Source of the DNA: Anniella stebbinsi
Lineage: Eukaryota; Chordata; Lepidosauria; Squamata; Anniellidae
Reading direction: 5' to 3'
NCBI GenBank assembly: GCA_029215795.1
Contig: JARDYH010000001.1
Coordinates: 200,391,654 to 200,455,653, forward strand
Length of the DNA stretch: 64,000 bases
A model generated the notes under the pieces. It was not told where the DNA came from. It saw nothing but the letters and a program-made list of their open reading frames with translations, and searched no databases. The position numbers were made by a program, and so were the translations under genes. Within the stretch, counting starts at the first letter, position 1; every line of letters starts with the position of its first letter. Positions 1 to 13,346 of the stretch are shown piece by piece.

Positions 1-532
1 TATATTAACCAAGCATTCCTCTTTAGTATAGCTTCTCTGAAAGAGGAAGTGCCTTCAGGAGATGGAAAAATGCTCCTCTTGGGGCATAGAATGGTCTAAC
101 TGGGGCACCAATACTGGGAAGCCTTGAGGTCATATAGCCACTCACCTCAGATGGCAAGAGCACCTCTAAAAGGTTATCCTCAGAAAACCATAATACCCGG
201 GAAGGGACATATAGGAGTTTATACTTATTTCCTCAGGGGGGTGGAGGAAACCAAGACTCAGAACACATAAATAATTAAAGGTCTCAAAGCCAGGTGGAAT
301 AGTGCTCAGAATCCTGCTGACAATCAATTGAACTCTTTAAGGATCAGTGTTATGTGGTTCCTTCAACCAAATCTACTCAAGGTTTTCATTACATTATATT
401 ACCCTGTCTCTGAATGTATCAGTTTAGCTGGAGACACTTCAAGTGAGCCTCCCTAATACTTGGATTTCCTGCTTACTTCTTCCCACACTATCAAGGGCAG
501 TATTAATTTGAACTTACAAGACCCAGACTAAG

Positions 533-618
533 GCTGCAGTCCTGTACACACTTACCTGGGAATAAGGTCTGTTGAAGCTAGTGGGACTTGCATTGAAGTA
601 GGCATGGTATGAATTAGG
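533..618. repeat. Short palindromic interspersed repeat
   Basis: ctgcagtcctgtacacactt and gtgggacttgcattgaagta place this in the same family, in TYW5 intron 1. Confidence 0.6.
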
Positions 619-994
619 CTACACAACACTACATGAACTCACCAGATGTTGTAGCCTAGTCACTATTGCTCTGTCTCAGCATCTTGTTGCCGGGATAGGG
701 ATAATAATGATGTATGTCACAGGGCTGCTGTGGCAAGTAAACCCCTAAAATTACAATATAAATTATGCTGTTATTGACAGTAACATAATGATACAGTATC
801 TTTAAGTGGAAGCTCCATTTGATGAGGATGTACACTTTGAAAGTATATATGTGCATTTCTCTTGATAAGTAACATTACATCAATTTGTTCTTCAGTTTGT
901 AAAAACTTGGTACTTTGTGTATGGCAGGTGGTAGGAGAAGGTAGCAAAATGTCAATATGTTGTGCAATAATTAAGATTTTTCTTAAATTCTCAG

Positions 995-1149
995 AGAAAG
1001 CCAGCAGTGTTGCAAGGAATGGATTTAGGCCTGTGCATGACCAAATGGACAGTGGATTACCTCAGTCAAGCATCAGGAAATAAAGATGTAAAGGTTCATG
1101 TTTCCACTGTGCCACAGATGGACTTCCTTAGTAAGAACTTTGTGTATAG
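995..1149 (+). CDS. TYW5: TYW5 coding exon 2
   Basis: The exon opens after a ttctcag acceptor and reads [12 protein letters not shown], then [10 protein letters not shown] and [11 protein letters not shown], closely matching the vertebrate TYW5 N-terminus. It ends with the first two bases of an Arg codon before a GTATTC donor. The stretch before it (1-994) is intron 1 and contains no recognisable exon. Confidence 0.93.
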
Positions 1150-4100
1150 GTATTCCATTCTAAGACTTACTCTTCTTTAGGGAAATGCTGCTAACTTTTA
1201 AGAGACTTTACTTCTGCATGAAGCTTTAGATAAAATTAATGTGTTCACTTCAGATAATTGAGTTCACATTTCCAGTTGCTCTCTTGCCTCGATTTGGAGT
1301 GTTATGTTTTCTTCCTTCCAGGAACAGCTGACGTACCCTTTTTTCACACTGCAAGCACTGTTCTGTGAACTCTGCTCACTTTTCGTAATCCACCAGGTCA
1401 AAAGTAGTCCACTGGCTATGTATGACAACCCACAAAGGACTGCTTGTATTGTCTGCCTAGAACCATAGAACATGGGGAGGGGAGGTTAAGCACCTGACTG
1501 GGTACAGTACACGTCTGACAGGCTGCATGTAGTTAGATGAGTCACAAGATGCATGGACTGGTCTTCGCATAATATAGTGCAGGGGTGGGCAACTTGTGAT
1601 TTTCCAGATGTTGTTGGATTGCATTTCCTATCATTCCTTGTGTAACGTCCCAGGGCCCCTGGCCGTTGCACCTTCCCATTGGCTGTACTGGCCAAAAACG
1701 TCTGGATAGCCACAAATTTCCCATCGCTGACATAATGTCAACTCTTTGACACCTCTTTGCAGATCTGTCAGTATCTGTAGTGCATGCATTAGACATTTAG
1801 TATTTGATCACAGTTATATTTATTTATTTATTTATTCATTCATTTGTTCAGAAAATTTCTGATTTCATGGCAATAACAGTAGAATACCATTGTTGTTGTA
1901 AGAGTATGTGGGCAGTTAACTTTTCATCAGGCAAAACTGAAAGTTATATCTTATTCTTAGAAAGGTACTTCCTGAAACAAATATTTAAGCCAATTCATCT
2001 GTACATTGAGCTGTTTTAATTATAAAACTATTAAGCATTTGAACATTTGAAATACTGATCAACAGAGAATTGTAGGTTGTTGTGAATACCCGCAAAGCCA
2101 AATCTTTTTTCAGTCCTGGCCCTTTGATGCTAATTTCTAGAAAGGCACAATTTCTTATAGTGGCCCATTTCTTCCCAATTTCTGATGGATGTGTGTGTTT
2201 ATGTTTATACTTTTGAGCAGCCTTTCCCGGCCTGGTACTTTCCAGATTTTTGGAGTTCAACTCCCATCACCCCAACCAGCATACCCAATGGTCTGGAATC
2301 CTGGGAGTTGTAGTCCAAAACATGAAATGCAGGCTGCACATCTTTTGAGCAGAGAAACCAAAGTTTCAGAAGACATCTGAAGCCATGAAAGTTAGCTTTT
2401 TATTTGATACACTTGAATTTGGGCTATTTGCCAAATTCTAAATTTGTACAGATTTGTGTATTTGTTCTTTCTGTACTTTCAACCCCCCTTGCAGATTTTT
2501 ATGATGGTTATGCTTTGCAGATTTCACCCCCTGAATTGTTGGAACTGTTTTCCAAGCGCTAATTGTCATATTTTTACCTCCTTTTGCTGTGGCTGTAAAG
2601 AATTGTGCCAACAGGATGTCATCACCAAAATTCAGCTCATCCAATTGTCCATTATCATGTCTCTGTGAAATTTCTAAGCTGTCTTCTACAGTTCTTTTCC
2701 TCATGACCCACTCAGTGATCCATTCAAATATCACTGGGGACGTTATGTACCCTTGCTTACACTCCAGACTGATCTACATAAAAGAACATGAAAACATTGA
2801 TTTTTGCATAACACTTCAAGCATGAATGAAAACCACATTCTTGGATGCTTGTAATTAGTTCCATTGAAATCGGTGGGACTAGCTGCCAGATCTTAAGCGA
2901 ATGTACTTGGAAGTAAACCCAAGGGGTTCAATGTGACATACTTCCTCGCCAATATTAACATAGCACAATTGCTATCATAAAAAAGCATAAAAACACTGGG
3001 TTGAGTCCAGGTTTCTCCCCTGCTAGCGGGAGCACTCCCTGAGCTGAGTTCCGCTCAGGATGCTCTGGTTGGTAGGAAGTTGTGGTGGGGAGAGGAGGAG
3101 GTGATCTCCACTGACTGCTTCCATTTCTCTATCCCCCCCTCCTCTCATGCTGTTCAAAGGGTTGTGAGTTCTCCAACCCTTTGGGGCAGTTTTTTGGGAG
3201 GCATAGGGGACTGCAGGGGGAGGGACCACAATTGAAAATCTCCTCTATTCTGCCTGTTGAGATGCTCCTCTAGATGAGAAGCCTTCTGCGGACAGGAGGA
3301 ATCCTTATTTTTATGGGAGGCTAATGCAGGATTCAACCCAGTGATATTGCAAAAAGCTTAAAATAGAAATTGACAACCAATATAATTTAAGCCAGTTACC
3401 CAATCTGCAGTCTGATCCTAAGCATATTCACTTGGAAGTAAGTCCTGTTAATGTCAGTGGGACTTAGGTCCTAGTAAGCATGTCCTAGTAAGCATGTTTA
3501 GAACATCAGTCTAGTAACCAACAGAATGAAATCCAAAGATGATGGCTTAACTTTTAAAAATTGTATTATTTAATTTTGTAGGTTTCTTTTTGAAAAAATT
3601 GAAACAAATAGTCTGGAATCATTATTGGTGTGGTATCTCTTACGTGTTAGAAGTTCTCTTCCGTTTAAAATATCTTGACAGTTTTTGATTTCATGTCTTT
3701 TTTTAAATTTCAGAACATTGCCTTTTGAGGTATTTGTAAGGAGAGCGGCTGAAGCCAAACATACAGAATACTTTATTTCAGAGGTAAATTGTTTGATTTG
3801 ATTACTGGTACTATAATTACACAAAAAGCAAAACATTCCAAAATCCATATTAGTGTAATACCGTAATTAAATCGACAAAAGGATCATAGAAAATGTGCAA
3901 GCTTTTTTGATCTGCAGATCTCTTCATCAGGCAAGATGATACAAAATGCAGTTTCAGGGAGAGTGAGGAAACTGAAATCATGGTGTCTGCATGATCAGAC
4001 ATAAGAAAGAATGGGAGTTGAGGACATTTAAATAAGGCTCCTGCAGGTTATGTGATGGTTTCAGGTTTTACCTGAAAGCTTGAAGTTGACTTCTTCAGAG

Positions 4101-7100
4101 AGAAAAGCATGTAAGTTGAAATTCAGAAGGTTAATCCTGGGCATGTTCACTTTGACGAAAAACCCAATGTGTCTGGTGGGGCTTTCTTTCAGTAACTGTG
4201 CAAAGACTAGCAGCCTAATAGTACAAAGTGATGTACTGCCATTGAGGCATATATAACCTCACTTATTATGAGTTTCCCCATCATTTGATGGCTTAATAGC
4301 CAGTGGGCATAAATCCTGACAGAATCCAATTCTAAGAACAGCAATCATAACCTTGGAGACATATCCAAAGGAACTCTGCTGGTCAGACTAAAGGCCCATG
4401 TAATCCAATGTCCTCTTTTCCACAGTGGCTAACCACATGCCTCCTGGGAAGCCCACAAGCAGGAAATGAGGGCAATAGCCCTTTCCCATTATTGTTCCCC
4501 AGCAACTGATAATGGAGGCAGCATACAGCCCATCCTGATTAGTAGCCATTTGTAGCCTTATCTTCCATGTATTTATCTAATCTGCCTGTAACTGTAGGAC
4601 TTATATGTGCAGTGACCCTGTTCAGATGGCCCACTAAGCCACGGTGGTTCAGCATTTTAAGCTAACCATTATGGCTTAGCGTGTTGTTTAAACCATTGAC
4701 TTAGCATGTCACGTGACCCATTCCTAACTGGCGGCTACATAACCACAGTTTAGCCCGTAAACAACCCAGTGGTGTGGGCTCAGATGTCATGCTTAGCAGG
4801 AGCCAATCGTGGGTTGCTGAGTAAAAGCAAAAAGGGGAGTGTCACAGGTGGTGTGCCCACTCTCTCCTGCTCGTACATGATAACCCTTTGGTTTTTAAAT
4901 CAACGGGTGGTCTGTTTATGTAAACTAGGTCTGAGGAACTGGCCAGTTAAAAAGATCAGATAGCAGGTAATGAGAAGGATTTCTGTGCCGGAGACCCACT
5001 GCCTGTCGCCATAGACAATACCAGGCTGGGTGGACTGGTATGGTATGGTATAAAGCAGCTCCCAATGTTCCTTGGTTTGGGGTGGTCTTAGGGGCAGTTT
5101 AGTCGAGGCAGAATGTCAGTGAACTTGATTAGATTTTATTTTGTTCTTCTGTATTTTTGTTTGCTTTCATTATCTGTCCCCAGACTTCAGGATTGGGTAG
5201 GCTTTAAATCTAAATGAATAAATCATCATCCAGTACTTGAAGTTTAGAGTTTCCTTACATGGACTCAGATTACTTTTTAAAATGTTCAGTTTCTTCAGTG
5301 AACAACAGAAACCAAAGCCACTGGCAAATTAGATGGAATTTGATGAGCTGTTTAGTTTTATTAAAATGCCATAGCTTTATTAGATTAGCAAGGTATTTAT
5401 GTGCTTGTTCATTGCAATGACTTTTTTGTGGGTTTTTGTTTTCAAGGATGAAAAGTATTATTTGCGTTCCCTGGGAGAAGACCCACGAAAGGTGGGTAAT
5501 GGTGTAACGGAATGGCTCATCTTAAGGAGTGTCAGTCTGTTACTTTGCTATCCTATAGTCACCTCATCTGAGTATGGACTTCAGCCTCTGGCATTTGAAA
5601 ACATCAAATTAAATAGAATGGGAGAGGACAGCATGAATATGATGGGGCAGGGCAGGGGAAGCTAGGGTTGGATCTTCTTAAACGATTTGGAGCTGATGAT
5701 AGAAGTGTTCGTTTCAGAGATGAAGGTGGCAGCAAATACTAGGCTTGATGCAAGATACATTTTTTCTTCCCTAAGCCTCACTTACTCATAGGGTTTTGGA
5801 GATAGATTTGAAAGTATACATTCAATGTTTGTTAAAGGCTGTGCTGCCCATGGAGATTCTGGGCCCAACCTTGTTCTCCTATATGAACTTCAACCATGTT
5901 ACCTAACCATACACCCAAACTGATTGTAATGTATTTTTACCATTCATGCCTACCTTGCTAAAACAAAACTCCGATTTCGTCAGGATTTGGAATTGAATGT
6001 GGGGTGTTGAATTTTTAAATAACCATATTTGTATACATTGTGCTATGTCTTATTTGGGCCTTCTTGGTGTAGAATACGAACAGCCTTGGGGACCTTGACA
6101 ACTCTGATTATCCTTGGCTTACTAAGGGAGCAACCCTAGGCAGTGTCCTTCCCTCCGACCCCCTCCGAAGCACCCCAGCTAGACGGGCAAAAAAATCCAT
6201 CTAGCTAAACTGCAGAGCAGGAGGACCAGAAGGCAACGATCACCTCTGCCACACCTTCCGCTCTGCATTTCGATGATTGTAAGTCTCCATGTTTGGAGGC
6301 TTACAGTCATCAAGGGCAGAAGTCATAGGATTACACCCTAAATGCCTTGTTGGCAGCCCATGCTAATTAATGTCACAAGCACAGGAAGAATTAGATCAGC
6401 ATCCAAATGGTCCCAAATGAAAAGTCCAAATAGTCTTGCAATTTGTATCAGCCTGCTCCTTTATGATGCTTATGTGCCACGGAGGAATGAGGTCCTGCCT
6501 AGATGTAGAGTCATGACTCCCTTCCTCTTCCAAAGAATTTGGCAATCTATAGAAAATCTAAACCTGGTCTTTTTTTGTTTCAGGATATTGCAGATCTCCG
6601 AAAACAGTTTCCTCTGCTGGCAGATGATATTCAGATCCCAGAATACTTTCCAAAGGAGCAGTTCTTCTCCACAGTCTTCCGCATAAGCTCAGCAGGACTA
6701 CAGCTTTGGACACATTATGATGTACATAATATGCTACTAAATATTTGTTAACAAAGGGTGATGCCAAGCTCATCTTGCACTTTATGAGCAGAGTTTTAGA
6801 GGGCAGGGCTGGTTGGGTTGAGCACATAGGAATGAAGGTTTGATGGTAGAGGTTGTGAGCAGAGCATGTGTGTGTTCAAGCCTGAGCACTGCAGAGTTAT
6901 GGTGCTAGGGAAGGGCTCTTGATATCCATGAGAGTTATGGCAAGAAAGCAGTGGCCCATAGCAAGGGGATTAAATGGTAAGATTGTTAGAGGCAGTTAGA
7001 TTGATGAGTAATGAGATGTTGACCTGGTTCACGTAATGACAACCCAGAGTACAGGTTGAATCATGGGTTGTTGTTACATGCGAACTCTGCACTATACTCT

Positions 7101-10100
7101 GGGTTGTCTTTATGTGCAAATCATTCTATGCCATCTGCCACTCATCCGTGTATGAAGTCGAAGCTGTGCTCCTTCTAATGAACCTCTGCGGTGACTTTCA
7201 GGTTAATCGCAAAAGACAATGATCATTGCCTTTACGTAGCTGATTTAGTACAGCTGCAATGATACTGAACTTCTCTGGCCACATGCTGAATAATGCTTGA
7301 TTGACTTCTTATTTGTAGGTAATGGATAACTTCTTAATTCAGGTGACGGGAAAGAAACAAGTTGTTCTCTACAGTCCCCGTGACGCACCATATTTGTATT
7401 TATCAGGTAGGGATGGGCCATTTTGTTTAGGGGTGGACAGCTGGCTACTTGGGGCACAATCCTATAGGTTGCACTTCTGGTAGACAGAGGGCTCAATGTT
7501 CGGAGCTCTCTGCCAATCCTATGACCTGCCTGCAAGAACCTGGCAGGGCAAGAGAAAGATGCAGGCAATTTTGCTTCCGTTCCTCTGTTTAAAATGCAAA
7601 AAGCAGCTAGACAGGCCTCTGAGCCGATCTAACTCACTTACCTTTCGGTGGATGAAAGGGGGACTGGGGAGGCCATAGGATATTGCCTATCACACCCTCC
7701 CCTCTCCACCTATGAGCACACCCCCTTTTCGACTTCTCTTACAAGGTCACAGAACTTTCTGCAGCAGCTGGGAGGAGATAGGGCAGGGAAGATCCGTAAT
7801 CGGATTTCCTCCTCCTTGCTCGTAGCTTGCTGTCTAGGTGTCATGAATTGCTTACTTCAGAATATAAGAAGAGTCATGCTTATCAGACCAAAGGTCTAAG
7901 ATAGGAGGGCATTTATTTGTTTCTTGCAGTTTTATACCACCTTTCTGAAACCAAGCAAGGCAGTTTACAAAAATTTTAAAACCAATCATGATAAACAAAT
8001 GCAAACAGAGTAAAATGTTAAAAACAATCTTAAAAACCTTTAATGGGGAGTGTAGCACTCTTTCTAAATACATCCACACCTTGTGGGTATTGCTGCTAGC
8101 CTTGTTTTTATTTAAAGGAATAGAAAACATAGCAAAAGTGCCAAACCCAGCCCTTTCCCTCACTGAGATCGCTAGCCAGAGTAGGCAACCTGCTAATGAG
8201 GTGAAAATCGCTAGACATCAGTCAACAGTTACTCTAAATGGCATCCTTTGCTTTCTTGATGAGACTGAGTAGCAGACTTACCGTTCAGAAATAAAGCTGT
8301 ACATACAACCAAGCTTCATGGAAATCATTGAGTGGGGGAACCTAAAAGGGCCCTCACGGAGTATCTGTGTTATTCTAGTAAGAAAACCAGATGTGCTTTA
8401 ATGTCTAGGATCAGTGAAACACAGTTTCTGTTACTTCTAGGACTGCAAGAAGAGAATGCTTTGCTCATTCCGATGGCCTCGCCACTTTAATCACACCACG
8501 GTTGAATGTCATTCAGTAATATCTGATAGCTGCAAATATTAATATGGCCCATAGGTAGACTTGTTAGGAGCCTAGCCTAGAGTTCAGAGGTGCAGTCACA
8601 CAGGAAAGGATTGTGTGCTCTTCCCCTGCTTTCTCCCCAGTGGGAGGCCTGACTAGCACGTTGGCAGCTTTGATGCTAATACTACTTAACAGAAGCAATA
8701 ATGTCTATCGTTCATTGAAATCTTCATTAGGTACAAAGTCAGAGGTGCTAGATGTGGACAAGCCAGACCTGAAGAAATATCCTCTCTTTGTAAAGGCGAG
8801 ACGTTATGAATGCCAGCTGAAGGCAGGAGATGTCTTGTTTATTCCAGGTAAGAGGATACACAACTTCCTACACTTTTTTCTTTCCTTCTTACTGTTTAGG
8901 GGCTATATATGTATAAATGAAATTTGTGTACCCTTTGGCCCGAATCGCTTCAGAGCCACTGAGAGAATCCATTCCTCTTTCACAACTGCAACCTTCTATT
9001 CACCGGGCAAGTTGCTTTGAAAGCATGGGAAAAACCACATCTTAGAGGTGCAGAATCGCAGGGCTTGGGGCCAAATCCAGCCCAATCTGGCCTCCTTGAG
9101 TTCTGCAGATGGCCCCACCCCCCTTTCTCCTGATCACTGATGGTTGGGTGGTTTCTTGGCTTTTGTGCAGTTTTTTCCCAATGGGATAAGAGGTAAGTAC
9201 ACAAAGGAATAATTTAAAAAAGGCTTTGGGCTTTGTTTTAGTTTTGATTAAACTTTCTTTGTTTGTAGTAATATGACCAGACAACCTTGCATATACACCA
9301 ATGTACACCTCCTCAAGCCATCTTCTTTAAGCTTCTCTACTCTTCAATCAAGGAAGATCTGACACAGTGTGCAAGGGCTGTGGTGTGGGGCTCCCTGATA
9401 CATACGTCACAAGTTGGCTTCATGCCCTGGCCCCAAGTTTCAGATCACTTGAGATCGGTGGTGTATGTTCTTGCTGGGGTTGAGTGATTGTCTTCCTGAC
9501 GCCTTCTCTTATCGTTGGATGAAAAGGAGGCATCCAATAGGATCCAGCATAGTTTTTTAAATGGCTACAATCTGGAGGATGGGTTTCCCAGAGGAATGTA
9601 TGGCTTGGATTGTTGCCTTTATAAATCCTGCCAACACCAGGGAGGTACCAAAAGTAGCCAAAAAACAAATAACAACAAGCGATACAGGATCACACAGGTG
9701 CCAGTTTATTTTGTGCCCACTTACCCAACGTTTCAGAGAATACTTCCTTCCTCAGGGGCTTCCTAAAATACATAACATATTACAGTTTTATACTCTACAT
9801 ATAAAAGCTTACACTGTGAGGTAGCGCATACATTTAACTTTGGCAGTAGACCCATAACATGGCTGACTGGAGCCCAAATGGGAATATTCCATCTTAATCA
9901 GCATATCACATCCCATCTTCATTTGAAAATTTTCCAGATACTTCAAGAAGAATTTGGGCACCTACCTGCAGCTGCACAGAAGTATTTGCAGTCGAAGCAT
10001 TGTTTTGCAACTTGGTTAGGCTGCAGATACAGTGGGAGCATCTGAAATCCCAGGTTTATTGACTGAGCTGGAATCCTTCGGGCCTGGTCTAAGCCCTACC

Positions 10101-11060
10101 TCCTGAAAACTGTCACTCCGAGAGATGTCACCCTTCCAAATTTAGACTTAACCAGGTTAAAGTGGAACTTGGAGCGAAAAGTGCATATAATAGCAGCTCA
10201 GTGGAACAAAATTGTACATGGTGTAGAGAATATGGATAGGGAGACCTCTCTCAAAATATTAGATCCCAGGGTCATCCCATGAAGCTGACTGGTGGGAGAT
10301 TCAAGACAGATAAAAAGAAGTATGTCTTCACACAGCGCATAGTTAAACTGTGGAATTCGCTGCTGCAAGATGTAGTAATGGCCACCAATTTGGATGGCTT
10401 TAAAAGAGTTAGATACATTCCTGTAGAAGGCTATCAGTGGCTGCTAGTCAGCTGGATTCAACCCCAAAAGGGCCTTAGGTCTGGGTGAGTTAGAATGTAG
10501 CCATATACTGAGGTCTCCATTGTAGAAAATCTTAAGCTCCACAGAATTTACAGAAACTTACTGGGCTTACAATTAACATATACACAAAATATTGAAGACA
10601 TTTATATAGGAGTGTCTGCCAAGCTGAAATGTTCTTACAAAACAATTACTGTTTGTTAGCCATAAAAAATTAAGTTAAGTGGTATTTTAAAAAAGAAATG
10701 GAACTGAGTTGTTGACTTAGAACAATACACCAACCTCTTACAGTGAATTCAGTGATTTCGTAAATGGAAATCATTTTTCAAGGCTTTCCCCTCTTTCTTA
10801 CAGCTTTGTGGTTCCATAATGTAACTTCTGAAGAATTTGGAATTGGAGTCAATGTTTTCTGGAAACACCTTCCTTCTAATTGCTATGATAAAACAGACAC
10901 CTATGGAAACAAAGATCTTGCTGCAGCTTCAAGAGCAGTGCAGATTTTGGATAGGGCACTGAAAACTCTGGAAGAGCTACCCGAGGAATACAGAGATTTC
11001 TATGGTAGAAGAATGGTTTTACGAATCCAAGAAAAAACATATAGTGCTAACTATGAATAA
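995..11060 (+). CDS. TYW5: tRNA wybutosine-synthesizing protein 5 (JmjC hydroxylase), exons 2-8
   Basis: TYW5 is an Fe(II)/2-oxoglutarate JmjC dioxygenase that hydroxylates the wybutosine side chain of tRNA-Phe. Seven spliced coding exons are visible: 995-1149, 3714-3783, 5447-5491, 6584-6721, 7319-7406, 8731-8847 and 10804-11060, all with AG/GT borders and matching phases. Together they encode 289 residues plus a TAA stop. With about 26 residues of an off-window first exon this gives the 315-residue length of human TYW5. Counting that way, the iron ligands fall at His160 and Asp162 (THYD, end of exon 5) and His235 (WFHN, exon 8), the human positions. No frameshift or stop interrupts the frame, so the gene looks functional. 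It converges on C2orf69. The first coding exon and promoter are not in the window. Confidence 0.96.
1580..1729. mobile_element. hAT-like MITE (caggggtgggcaac family)
   Basis: The element opens caggggtgggcaacttgtg and closes with a decayed complement ending cccatcgctg. Flanking octamers atatagtg and acataatg match at six of eight positions. It is a 150-bp imperfect palindrome in TYW5 intron 2. Confidence 0.75.
2218..2341. mobile_element. hAT-like MITE
   Basis: The palindromic arms ggagttcaactcccatcacc and ctgggagttgtagtcc are family hallmarks. The octamer cttttgag is duplicated exactly outside (2210-2217 and 2342-2349). Confidence 0.78.
3407..3500. repeat. Short palindromic interspersed repeat
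   Basis: cagtctgatcctaagcatat and caatgtcagtgggacttagg-like text follow the family order. The ending tcctagtaagcatgt is duplicated in tandem. Confidence 0.58.
3714..3783 (+). CDS. TYW5: TYW5 coding exon 3
   Basis: This 70-nt exon follows a pyrimidine-rich acceptor. Its first base completes the split Arg codon, and it then reads [16 protein letters not shown] and EYFISE before a GTAAAT donor, as expected for TYW5. Confidence 0.92.
4355..4610. repeat. Interspersed repeat of unknown class (gccctgctgg family)
   Basis: aactctgctggtcagactaa, cacagtggctaaccacatgc and gaagcccacaagcaggaaat recur at 62185-62335 and in part at 36815-36910. The length and lack of ORF suggest a SINE or LINE 3' end. Confidence 0.6.
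4613..4935. mobile_element. MITE-like repeat with alternating TTAGC/GCTAA arms
   Basis: The sequence begins gaccctgttcagatggccc and contains repeated inverted words (taagccacggtgg, ctaaccattatggcttagc, ggtttaaacc-like). This pattern is typical of Chompy-like MITEs. The right end is not clear. Confidence 0.55.
5447..5491 (+). CDS. TYW5: TYW5 coding exon 4 (15 codons)
   Basis: This very short exon reads [15 protein letters not shown], essentially invariant in vertebrate TYW5. It lies between a ttttcaag acceptor and a GTGGGT donor, in phase 0 on both sides. Confidence 0.93.
6584..6721 (+). CDS. TYW5: TYW5 coding exon 5 (first two iron ligands)
   Basis: The exon reads [12 protein letters not shown] through [16 protein letters not shown] and ends at a GTACAT donor. 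The closing H-Y-D supplies the HxD half of the JmjC iron triad (His160, Asp162). Confidence 0.95.
7023..7115. repeat. Short palindromic MITE remnant
   Basis: gttcacgtaatgacaaccc and gggttgttgttacatgcgaac are inverted arms around tgaatcatg. It is a fragment in TYW5 intron 5. Confidence 0.5.
7319..7406 (+). CDS. TYW5: TYW5 coding exon 6
   Basis: The exon reads [20 protein letters not shown] then RDAPYLYLS and ends in phase 1 at a GTAGGG donor. It forms the cupin core strands after the HxD motif. Confidence 0.95.
7910..8060 (+). repeat. LINE-derived repeat fragment
   Basis: cagttttataccacctttct and caaggcagtttacaaaaatt match the left part of the family at 60433-60830. The copy is in TYW5 intron 6. 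Confidence 0.52.
8731..8847 (+). CDS. TYW5: TYW5 coding exon 7
   Basis: The exon reads [19 protein letters not shown], then the segment ending in [10 protein letters not shown], with a clean cattag acceptor and a GTAAGA donor. The GDVLFIP turn is typical of the JmjC fold just before the distal iron histidine. Confidence 0.95.
10212..10480 (+). mobile_element. CR1-like LINE fragment
   Basis: gaatatggatagggagac, actgtggaattcgctgctgc and ccaccaatttggatggcttt match the CR1-like copy at 42815-43790 in the same order. The copy is short, decayed and inside TYW5 intron 7. Confidence 0.7.
10804..11060 (+). CDS. TYW5: TYW5 coding exon 8 and stop
   Basis: The terminal exon reads [20 protein letters not shown] and runs to a C-terminal KTYSANYE followed by TAA. 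His235 of the iron site is in WFHN. An AATAAA hexamer overlaps the stop (11056-11061), but it is too close to be the likely cleavage signal; the real 3' end is not defined. Confidence 0.95.
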
Positions 11061-11172
11061 AAAGCATTTGCAATCTCAACAGACTTCTTGCAACTCGACT
11101 ACAAACATTTGCTCATTGATGCTTTTTAAAGCAAATGTATGAAACCATTTATAGTTGACCAGTTCACTCTGC

Positions 11173-11397
11173 GGCTGAATTCGGACAACACGATAGTCAA
11201 TGGTGGGGTAATAATAAACTTTACAGCTGTTCATCTAGGGGGTACTCCCCACACAACATGGTAATAAATAATCAACTGTGGTGTGGATTAGAATCTGCGC
11301 TGAGTTGACTATGGTAGCATTCGGATGACACGATAGTCAATACAACTGACGATTGTTCCCCCCCGCCAGTTGCTTAATGTGTCGTCCGAATTCAGCC
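11173..11397. mobile_element. MITE with TTCGGACGAC inverted ends, 225 bp
   Basis: The termini ggctgaattcggacaacac and gtgtcgtccgaattcagcc are inverted repeats flanked by tgc on both sides. It is a deletion relative of the element at 31146-31654 and lies just past TYW5. Confidence 0.83.
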
Positions 11398-13346
11398 TGC
11401 ATGTGCGTTTTGCTGGGACTTTGTTCCAGATTCATAGAACTACTTAAGATGGAGTACATGGATTAGTGTTGAATACGCTCAGAGCACTTAAGTGGCAATA
11501 CAATTTCTCAAGGAAAGATGTGAGGATTGAAGAAGACATATGCTGACGAGAGAAACAATTTGTTAAAGCCTAAGGAGGTTATCAAGCTTGCAGATAATAG
11601 GCGCTATATATTTGAGTTCAGCCTTTCTCTTTCTCCTTCCCTCTTCGGGGTAAAAATGCAAGCATGTTTTTTTGTATGGTGTAAGAGAGCTGTGACTTCA
11701 GTTGTGATACTGAGCATGTGCTCATATGCACCTCTGCGTACCATAAACAAACCTAAGGGTGGGAGTATTGGAGAAGAGTTGTGGGAAAAAATGTATACAA
11801 TTCAAGAAAGGTAGCAAGGCCAGCAGCTAATTTCTAAAGCTAGAGGTGCTCTCTGTAGTGGGCATATGTAAACACCTTGTGGCCGCTGTTCCTCATTATT
11901 AGGTGCGAAAGAGAAGGTACATGCTACAGTTGCTCATTAGTATTTGGAGGGAAAGGCACTTTGCACATGCTCAGACACTACACCTTAACTTTAAGAGTGA
12001 AGCAGCAGGTTCCAGTTCTCTAGCTGAAAGCACTCTGCTGAAGTGCTCAGCATTTCTCCCTCATCTGCACACCTTCTTCAGATGTGTCTTTGTTCCACAT
12101 GAACTCTCATGTTCAGGTGTATCCTTGTTCTCTGTGAAATGTCAGGGGTATGCAAGTCTCGGCTGCTAATGTAGAATAGGGGTGTGGGTAATACTTGCTT
12201 CCTTAACACCACATCTCTCCTAAAAAGCTGCTCCAGAAGTCAAACTTTCTCAAATGTCTGCAGACGGGGCTCTTTGGATAAATATATACATTTATTTAAA
12301 CGGGACTTTAAAAATAATGAGCTAGTGTTGTTTTTAATTAAAGAATAGCCTAGCAATTAAAACAACATTTAGCATTAGTTACCTGCCCCTGGATTCTATT
12401 ATCGAAAATAGTGGGTTTCAGGCTTGTGTGTGTGTGTGTAAAGGAGGAACAATGGGATCAAGCATATAAGTATTGCATAATAGTGCATTTATTCTGGACT
12501 AGAAATGGGGGCCAGAGATTAGTAGGTCATTCTCATCCAACATGGCTCTTCTTAAGATGTTCTTAAGCATCTGGCTTCAGGAGATGCTATCCTTAATCCA
12601 TTAAGCCCATGCCAGTGATCATGTAGTCATGTTTTACTGTTTGAGCAGTTCTCAAATTATGAATACTTAAGACTACCCAAACAATTATTATCCCCCTTGG
12701 GACTATTAACCCCTCAAAACATAACACAGCTCTGCTCATTTCACTTTCAGTCATGTTTACTGAATCATTTTGGGCACACAGATTGTATGTCGTGTTCAAT
12801 GCCTTTACAAGTATACAGTGATAGGGTTCAATCCAGCAAAATGTGTAAAGATGAAAAATAATTGCTAGCACTGTTCTAGAAATGCTCATGCAAGAATTCA
12901 TACATTCCTATGAGAAGTTGCTACAGCAGTGCTCATGCTTCCACAAGTTGAGTTAGTGAATAATATCTGTGGATTTAGTTCTGTTTTTCCGATGCAACAC
13001 ACCTCCCAGAAGGTAGAGAATAGTCCAATAGCTTAGGGCTTTTAATAAAGCCAAGAAAAGCTACCTGGCACAGCCAGATGGGATCACATTACATTAACTT
13101 TGTATGAGTTGCATTGGCTGTGTATTCACTTCCAAACACAATTAAAAGTGCAGGTCCTTTAAGCTCTAAATTGGTTATGACCCAAATACCTGAAGGAACA
13201 CCGATCTATACCAACTTACCTGTGCTACAAAATCTTCAGAGGAGGCTTTTCTCCAGGTCCCTTTACCAGAGGAAGCCTGTTATATGCAAAGAGCGTCTTC
13301 TGAGTATCGGCACTTCATCATTTGAATGCCCTCTCTATCGAAAAGC

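Noticed and set aside
1..994. TYW5 first exon within the left edge
   Set aside because: No CpG-rich sequence and no reading resembling the TYW5 N-terminus; the segment looks like intron 1.
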